NCBI GenBank assembly: GCA_964398785.1
Contig: CAYNNQ010000064.1
Location: 1 to 7,061 of the forward strand
DNA from: CAYNNQ01 sp964398785
GTDB taxonomy: Bacteria > Desulfobacterota > Desulfovibrionia > Desulfovibrionales > Desulfonatronovibrionaceae
Direction: 5' to 3'
DNA length: 7,061 bases
Made by a program: the position numbers and the translations under genes. Below, in pieces: positions 1 to 4,111 of the stretch (its first letter is position 1; each line of letters starts with the position of its first letter). Below the pieces are notes generated by a model. It ran no database searches. It was not told the origin of the DNA and saw only the letters and a program-made list of their open reading frames with translations.

Positions 1-39
1 CTCGTTAAAAGCATCCAAAAAGATCATGGGGAGAAAATT

Positions 40-58
40 AAAAAATCCACACGCTGTG
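40..58 (-). terminator. Weak terminator-like hairpin after the fluC-DUF190 unit
   Basis: Read on the minus strand, the DUF190 stop codon is followed by CACA, a GCG loop and TGTG (a 4-bp stem at 48-58), then GA and a run of six T (40-45). The position, just past the last gene of the unit, suits an intrinsic terminator. The stem is short, so it may be inefficient or fortuitous. Confidence 0.3.
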
Positions 59-70
59 TCGGAGAGCCAA

Positions 71-421
71 TTATTGCTGGTTGTCGGCGTGATTATGCCG
101 GTAGGCAATGACCCGGGTCTTGTCCATGGTCACCAGCCCTTCCCGGATGAGCCCGTCCAGGCGGGGCAGAAATGCGTTTATTTTCTCCTCCGAATCCACG
201 ATTTCAATTACCACGGGCAAATCCTCGGAAAGGCGCAGAATCCGGGAGGTATGGATACGGCTGTTCGCGCCAAAGCCGAGCATGCCGCGAAAGACAGTGG
301 CCCCGGCCAGGCCCTGTTCCCGGGCCTCCCGGACAAGGACCTTGTACAGGGGACGGCCCTGGTATTTATCGTTCTCCCCGATAAAGATCCTGAGCAAAAC
401 GGACTCGGACGGAAGTTTCAT
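71..421 (-). CDS. DUF190 family PII-like protein
   Basis: A 116-residue protein spanning the whole DUF190 family (usually about 100-115 residues). What is seen: an N-terminal β strand with LLRIFIGE, then YKVLVREAREQGLAGATVFRG, the signature GFGANSRIHTSRILRLSEDLPVVIEIVD, and a C-terminal EGLVTM segment. The family has a ferredoxin-like fold resembling PII signalling proteins, and its biochemical function is not established. It is very often encoded beside crcB/fluC, and here it starts 17 nt after the fluC stop codon in the same orientation, so co-transcription is likely. The ATG at 421-419 is preceded by a strong GGGAGGG Shine-Dalgarno sequence about 4 nt upstream, which fixes the start. A role in the fluoride response, for example as a cytoplasmic regulator or ligand sensor, is inference from the neighbourhood only. 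Confidence 0.93.
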   Translation of the reverse strand: MKLPSESVLLRIFIGENDKYQGRPLYKVLVREAREQGLAGATVFRGMLGFGANSRIHTSRILRLSEDLPVVIEIVDSEEKINAFLPRLDGLIREGLVTMDKTRVIAYRHNHADNQQ

Positions 422-438
422 AAGTACCCTCCCAATAA

Positions 439-816
439 TCAGACCCAGCGGCCCAGGGCGATACCGCAGAACAAAGCAACAAACCCAAGGCCGTTTTGGA
501 CTATAAAATTTCCGGCAGCCGGAAACAGCTCCGCTGCACGCATAAGATTCTGGGTTTCCAGGATATAGGAAGAAAAAGTTGTAAATGCGCCCATGAACCC
601 GATCATGACCACTATCCTGGCCTGCGCGGCAAAAGGCAGCTTATTCTCGAACACGGCCCACCCCAATCCGGCCAGAAAACAGCCGGTAATATTTACCACC
701 AGGGTGCCCCAGGGGAACTCCGCCCCGGCAAAGCGGTGCACAAGGCCGGTCAAGCCGTATCTGCATAGAGTGCCCGCTGCTCCGGCCAAAGACAAAAGAA
801 GGATTCGGGTAAACAT
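439..816 (-). CDS. fluC: Fluoride ion channel FluC (CrcB)
   Basis: FluC proteins are small four-helix inner-membrane proteins that assemble as antiparallel dual-topology dimers and export fluoride. This 125-residue product matches the usual 120-130. Family landmarks seen: the first helix ending in GTLCRYGL, then GTLVVNITGCFLAG (the Asn-containing motif of helix 2), and GFMGAFTTFSSYILE (helix 3, with the Phe residues lining the fluoride path and the Thr-Thr-Phe-Ser break that holds the central Na+). A fourth hydrophobic helix ends near the C-terminus. I chose the ATG at 816-814 because the protein then begins MFTRILLLSLAGAAG like its relatives. The frame can be opened 12 codons earlier at a TTG (852) with an AGGA upstream, so that start remains possible. 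It is the first gene of a unit with DUF190. No fluoride (crcB-motif) riboswitch is visible in its leader. Confidence 0.95.
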   Translation of the reverse strand: MFTRILLLSLAGAAGTLCRYGLTGLVHRFAGAEFPWGTLVVNITGCFLAGLGWAVFENKLPFAAQARIVVMIGFMGAFTTFSSYILETQNLMRAAELFPAAGNFIVQNGLGFVALFCGIALGRWV

Positions 817-878
817 GGGCAGGCGTTTATCCCCAATCCCCTCGGCAGTCAAATACCAAGCATTTCCTGAACCCTACA

Positions 879-906
879 ATTTTATAAGCTGAATGTACAA
901 AAACAA
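879..906 (-). promoter_or_regulatory. Possible sigma70 promoter for fluC
   Basis: On the minus strand, TTGTTT (906-901) and TAAAAT (884-879) are separated by 16 nt, about 60 nt upstream of the fluC ATG. The -10 fits the consensus well (5/6) but the -35 is weak (3/6). Placement is right for the fluC-DUF190 unit. This is a by-eye match only. Confidence 0.25.
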
Positions 907-944
907 AATACCTGCAAGCAAAAATCCAGAGGTAATGTCCGGGA

Positions 945-985
945 GGCAAAAGTTTTATTGCCCGGTGGGGCAAAACATGGCAAAA
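945..985. promoter_or_regulatory. Clustered GGCAA/TTGCC elements between divergent genes
   Basis: GGCAAAA occurs three times on the plus strand (945-951, 969-975, 979-985), and its complement TTGCC occurs once at 958-962. TTGCCC (958-963) and GGGCAA (968-973) make a perfect 6-bp inverted repeat with a 4-nt loop. The same TTGCC could pair instead with the upstream or the far downstream copy. Centre-to-centre spacing is about 10-13 bp. The cluster lies 45-85 nt upstream of the DUF2860 gene and on the far side of the fluC promoter region. It may be a regulator-binding array or alternative hairpins; no known operator was recognised. Confidence 0.35.
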
Positions 986-1029
986 TTATTAGAGATGGTT
1001 TTCAACCGCAAAAAAATGTCGAGGTATAA

Positions 1030-1986
1030 ATGCGCCGAATATTTTTCTGCCTTGCCCTGCTTTTGATTCCCTGCCTTAGCCTGGCGGCACAACCCGGAGA
1101 AAAAGAAGCTTCTACCGGTTGGCACGGGAATATTGCCGTGGGAGCGGGCGTTCTGACCGGAATTCCCAGTCAGCTGGACGCGGAAAACGCGGCAAGGGAA
1201 ATCGACAGCCTGAATGAAAAGGCCGAGCACATCACCAGGGCCATTCCTCTAGCCCGGCTGGAGCTGGGCTACAAGATCAACAAGAAAACGGATATATACT
1301 TTAAAAACAGGGACGGTCAGGGAATTAGCCTGGCCCTGGGCATGGACCGGGAAATACCCGCGGGGGGTAAAGTCGGGGCGGAGATATTTTACGCCTGGCG
1401 GGACGTATGGGAAGATCCGTACATAACCGGGGAAGATCGGGAGAAAACAACCGCCGGTGAACTGGGCACCGAACTGCGCTGGGAGGGGATAATGCACAGC
1501 GGGTTGAACCTCTCCTATGTCCTGGCCCGGCGGCATATAAACGATGATGCGGCCGGAGACCGCGACGGGGACCTGCGCCGCAAAGGCTATAGGCATGCAC
1601 TCCGGTCCGGATATGCATTCGATCTCGGCCGGGCGGGCGAAATAGAGCCCTTTGTCCGCACCGCGTATTTCGACGCCCGGGGAAAAAGCAATAGATACCT
1701 GGGCTATGGAGGCGGAGTGGAGCACAGCCTGCGTCTGTCCCCATGGATGTTCAAGACCAAGGCTTTTATCCAACACCATGATTTTTCCGAAAAACACCCG
1801 GATTTCGGCGAAAAAAGGTCCGAAAGCCAGATGGGGATTAGCGAAAACATCATCCGCAACAATCCCTTCGGGTGGGAGAATTTTTTCTACAATATAAGAC
1901 TCGGATATTTTCGCATTTCAGCCAAACAGGACTTTTATAAGACCAGCCTGGGAGTGTTTACACTGGGAGCCGGATACAGCTTTTGA
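1030..1986 (+). CDS. DUF2860-type outer-membrane β-barrel protein
   Basis: A 318-residue exported protein. Residues 1-20 form a Sec signal peptide (RR, a hydrophobic stretch, then SLAA with likely cleavage before QPG). The remainder alternates polar and aromatic/hydrophobic residues in β-strand fashion and ends GAGYSF, the terminal Phe expected of a barrel inserted by the BAM complex. I recognise DUF2860 from the combination of WEDPYITG followed by an acidic/Arg stretch (127-139), a conserved IDSLN segment near residue 58, HPDFGEKR (256-263), GWENFF (281-286), and the final DFYKTSLGVFTLGAGYSF. The family is best known to me from Vibrio-type gammaproteobacteria and has no assigned function. 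The ATG is preceded by GAGG at 1021-1024 with 5-nt spacing. It appears monocistronic: fluC diverges on the left and the next genes converge from the right. Pore or transport activity is only a guess. Confidence 0.82.
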   Translation: MRRIFFCLALLLIPCLSLAAQPGEKEASTGWHGNIAVGAGVLTGIPSQLDAENAAREIDSLNEKAEHITRAIPLARLELGYKINKKTDIYFKNRDGQGISLALGMDREIPAGGKVGAEIFYAWRDVWEDPYITGEDREKTTAGELGTELRWEGIMHSGLNLSYVLARRHINDDAAGDRDGDLRRKGYRHALRSGYAFDLGRAGEIEPFVRTAYFDARGKSNRYLGYGGGVEHSLRLSPWMFKTKAFIQHHDFSEKHPDFGEKRSESQMGISENIIRNNPFGWENFFYNIRLGYFRISAKQDFYKTSLGVFTLGAGYSF

Positions 1987-2026
1987 GCACGCGGCCCCGG
2001 ATATTACAGACGCAACTGCAAAAGGC

Positions 2027-2221
2027 CTACGGTGCAGGCAAAGGAAAATACAGGCTGAAAAGCCCCATCATCAAGGGTATGGACACCAGGGAGACCGCGA
2101 AGCTTACAAACATGAACTGGTTGACGATTTCCCTGTTTCCGCCGGAGCGTTCGGTCAAGATGGGGATCGCGGTGAGCGGCGGAACGGAAGCTTCCAAAAG
2201 CACGAACAAGGCTATGGGCAA
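2027..2221 (-). pseudogene. C-terminal remnant of an AEC-type (auxin efflux carrier family) transporter
   Basis: A 64-codon reading frame opening with TTG at 2221, 10 nt after the selenoprotein stop. It reads as the end of an AEC-family permease: a hydrophobic helix ALFVLLEASVPPLTAIPIL, a short polar loop with Arg and Gly-Gly (ERSGGNREIVNQ), then a last helix VSFAVSLVSIPLMMGLF. In the family, the penultimate helix carries the similar small-residue and Pro-rich pattern, followed by an A-x-x-x-G-G-D loop. A complete transporter has about 300 residues and 10 helices. Upstream the frame hits TAG at 2248-2246 inside the selenoprotein gene, so the first ~80% is absent. It could be expressed as a tiny two-helix protein, since a weak AGG lies upstream, but a truncation remnant is more likely. 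The family call rests on the C-terminal pattern alone. Confidence 0.5.
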
Positions 2222-2231
2222 GGGCGGCCTG

Positions 2232-3440
2232 TTAAGCCATCGGGACTATAAACATTTGTCCGGTAATTTGAAGCTCCTCGTCCTGTTCGCTCATGCATTT
2301 CTTCCGTACATCCTTTAAAATAGAACCCGCTGCGGTCTGATTCCAGTACCAGTCGGAGAAATCCCGGCTTCCGGGCGTCCGCACCCCGGGCCGGGAGATC
2401 ACGGCCTCGAAATAAAAGGCATTTAGATCCTGAGCCGCAAGGCGGAGGGCCACGGCAAGGGAGACATCTTTCCGGGGCGGTTCAATCTCTTCCCCCAACA
2501 GATAATTGCATATTATATCCACCGCTGTTTCCGGATCAAAATCAGCCAGGGCTGTGCGGCCCCGCTGCTGCACCCCCAGATCATACCATGTACGCAGTTC
2601 CGCCGCTTCACGCTTAAATGCAGATACACGCTTTTCTAGATTCGTCTCTTCCCGGGGAGCTGAAAAACTCACCGGACAGGCCCATGCATCATCCCCGATA
2701 GACTCTCCGGAACCGGATGCCGGCGCTTCTTCCTTAAAAACCGTCAGCAAAGGCCCCTTTTCCGTCTCGAAAAGCTCCAATGCTGAGCGCAGCACTTTTT
2801 TCTGGAAGCCGGGATTATCCGGGACACCCAAAGGCCGCCCCAATTCAAACGGGACCCACATCGCCCGCGGCGGCCTGATCTTTTCGGTATGCTCGTAGAT
2901 CAGACTGATTTGCGTGGTGGGAATGGATTCCCGCTCAAGATAATGCGCAAGCGCACCCACGGCACGCGTGCAAAACGGTCAGACAGGCACCAGGAGCGCC
3001 GCGTTTACACCGTCTCCTTTAAGCAGCTGGGCCAGCTTTTTTGCATGCGACTCCATCCGGGACGGGTCCGCAGCCCCCATAAATGAATAATGGAAATCAG
3101 CCACGCCTCCGATAACCCCGTCGTCCGCCAATTCCCGGAGACGGTCCAGGGGAAAAACGATATTCCAGTCCTGCTGAAAGCCGGTGCGGTCAAAATTGTT
3201 GGATATGTGGGTCATCACCAACTCATTTGCCTGGGTATTGCCGGCAATAATCCGATAGTCGCCCTCCATTCCGCTAAACGGCCGGTCTCCTCTCTTGTGC
3301 ACTCCAGCCGTGGACAAAATGGCCACCCGACTCTTTTCCAGCTTCGGTCCGGCCGTCCACGGGGTGGTCTCAAAATGCGGACACGGCAGGTCCGCAAGAT
3401 GAGTTCGCATTGCATCCGCCAGTTGATTTAATCGAGCCAT
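2232..3440 (-). CDS. Selenoprotein B family protein (glycine/betaine/sarcosine/D-proline reductase family), UGA read as Sec
   Basis: A single 402-residue protein if the in-frame TGA at 2981-2979 is read as selenocysteine (residue 154). Without recoding it appears as two ORFs, residues 1-153 and a false start at GTG 2960. Evidence for read-through: the frame continues without a shift, and the UGA sits in LLVPV-U-PFC-TRAVGALAHYLE, giving the UxxC redox motif (U154, C157) of GrdB/PrdB-type proteins. Both sides match the family: STAGVHKRGDRPF (43-55), NNFDRTGFQQDWNIVFPLDRL (81-101), VADFHYSFMGAADP (113-126), then ISLIYEHTEKIRPPRAMWVPFELGRPLG after the Sec. Related proteins with Cys at this place exist. 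Classical family members are the substrate-binding subunits of Stickland reductases. This short single-chain type has no GrdA, GrdE or PrdA partner here, and its substrate is unknown. The ATG at 3440 has an excellent GGGAGGAG site just upstream. The product is probably cytoplasmic (no signal peptide). Confidence 0.88.
2947..2971 (-). promoter_or_regulatory. Candidate bacterial SECIS hairpin
   Basis: Bacterial SECIS elements are stem-loops directly downstream of the Sec UGA, inside the coding sequence, that bind SelB. On the minus strand, 7 nt after the UGA, GCACGC (2971-2966) pairs with GCG and TGC (2954-2952 and 2949-2947), with a 2-nt CT bulge and an 11-nt apical loop GTGCCGTGGGT containing several G-U steps. 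Position and loop content fit a SECIS. The stem is short and a competing GCACGCGTGC palindrome overlaps it, so the exact fold is uncertain. Confidence 0.4.
2979..2981 (-). other. Selenocysteine (UGA) recoding site
   Basis: The codon read 5'-3' on the minus strand is TGA, between Val153 and Pro155 of the selenoprotein B family gene. It is the first residue of the UxxC redox motif. Downstream family-specific coding continues for 248 codons in the same frame, which argues against a nonsense mutation. Confidence 0.88.
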
Positions 3441-3687
3441 TACTCCTCCCTTTTATAACCAAGTTTGCATCTGAGGGATGCGCGTATCACGTAAGGCTCT
3501 TGTCCTGTGCCGGCGTCTGCATGTCAAGCCCGTCAAGGCACGGATAATGAATCCTGTCCGAAGCAGCCCCCTTCACTTTTCTTCCCGGCACTATTTCCTG
3601 GATATCTGAGTGGGTTATCTTTGACTTTTTCCAGCAAAAAAATATCCTTATTTCCAAACATAAACTCGAGCAAAAAGGATCTGCGGC
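3441..3687. other. Divergent intergenic region without a recognised gene
   Basis: These 247 bp separate the selenoprotein gene (minus) from the DUF3857/transglutaminase gene (plus). Short ORFs on both strands show no family features or Shine-Dalgarno support. A direct repeat GTCAAG occurs at 3523-3528 and 3532-3537 (9-bp period), and there is a GGAT/ATCC hairpin near 3542-3554. The region also holds the plus-strand promoter candidate. No RNA gene or riboswitch was recognised. Confidence 0.5.
3621..3648 (+). promoter_or_regulatory. Likely sigma70 promoter for the DUF3857/transglutaminase gene
   Basis: TTGACT (3621-3626, 5/6 to consensus) and TATCCT (3643-3648, 4/6) are separated by 16 bp. The -10 ends 39 nt before the ATG at 3688, leaving room for a short leader with the AGGA site (3676-3679, 8 nt from the ATG). 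Assignment is by eye. Confidence 0.42.
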
Positions 3688-4010
3688 ATGTTTATCCCCC
3701 GGAGCATAAAGGATTATAAGCATCTGGTTATTGTACTCACGGCGCTATTGTGCGCGTTTAGCGCGCCCAGCTTCGCCGCGGGAAAAAACGTCTTCAAGCG
3801 GCATATACCGGACAAAAAGACGGTGATGCAAAAGGCGGCGAGCATAGATCGCGAAAAGTATCCGAACGCGGATACCGTCCTCATCCATCGGGAGGAATTC
3901 ATTCGTTACGACCGGCATGGCCTTTATGATCAATGGGATGACAGATACATAAAAATACTCACTGAAACCGGGAAAATGGATTATAAAAACATCTCCGAAT
4001 CCTTTACCAT
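3688..4010 (+). CDS. DUF3857/transglutaminase-like exported protein, N-terminal part up to assembly gap
   Basis: The first 107 codons of a large envelope protein, cut off by the N run. Residues 1-30 form a Sec signal peptide: a basic start, a hydrophobic core LVIVLTALLCAFS, and SFA-AGK as the probable signal peptidase I site. The Cys in ALLC lacks a proper lipobox because Leu precedes it. After a short linker the DUF3857-like β domain begins (KYPNADTVLIHREEF...ILTETGKMDYKNISESF). The same pattern recurs in the distal part of the gene as KYSPDTVLINRSTHI...ILTYAGKKDKSELKIGF, so both belong to one duplicated protein. The ATG has AGGA 8 nt upstream. The visible frame is not the one used after the Ns; because the gap length is almost certainly a placeholder, this is not evidence for a frameshift. 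The protein is expected to be periplasmic; its substrate is unknown. Confidence 0.85.
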
Positions 4011-4110
4011 NNNNNNNNNNNNNNNNNNNNNNNNNNNNNNNNNNNNNNNNNNNNNNNNNNNNNNNNNNNNNNNNNNNNNNNNNNNNNNNNNNNNNNNNNN
4101 NNNNNNNNNN
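4011..4110. other. Assembly gap (100 N)
   Basis: Exactly 100 Ns, the usual placeholder for a scaffold gap of unknown size. If one intact gene spans it, the missing length must be a multiple of three, which 100 is not. Aligning the two halves of the flanking protein suggests roughly 350 missing bases. Confidence 0.97.
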
Positions 4111-4111
4111 C

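Noticed and set aside
26..568. A 180-codon plus-strand ORF over fluC-DUF190
   Set aside because: It is antisense to two confidently recognised genes and has no family features.
945..1029. A cyclic-di-GMP (GEMM) riboswitch, suggested by GGGCAAAACA-like bases
   Set aside because: The second conserved segment (GACGCAAAGC-like) and the receptor stem are missing.
1249..1797. A 182-codon minus-strand ORF
   Set aside because: It is a shadow of the DUF2860 gene, which has a signal peptide, a ribosome binding site and family motifs.
2232..2960. A separate 242-residue gene starting at GTG 2960
   Set aside because: It is the C-terminal 60% of the selenoprotein. It has no Shine-Dalgarno site at 2960, and its sequence continues the family alignment across the UGA.
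3523..3537. The GTCAAG direct repeat as an operator or CRISPR-like unit
   Set aside because: Only two 6-bp copies occur; this is too little to separate from chance.
3487..3723. 78-codon minus and 70-codon plus ORFs in the intergenic region
   Set aside because: They overlap each other and the promoter region, lack ribosome binding sites, and show no recognisable motif.
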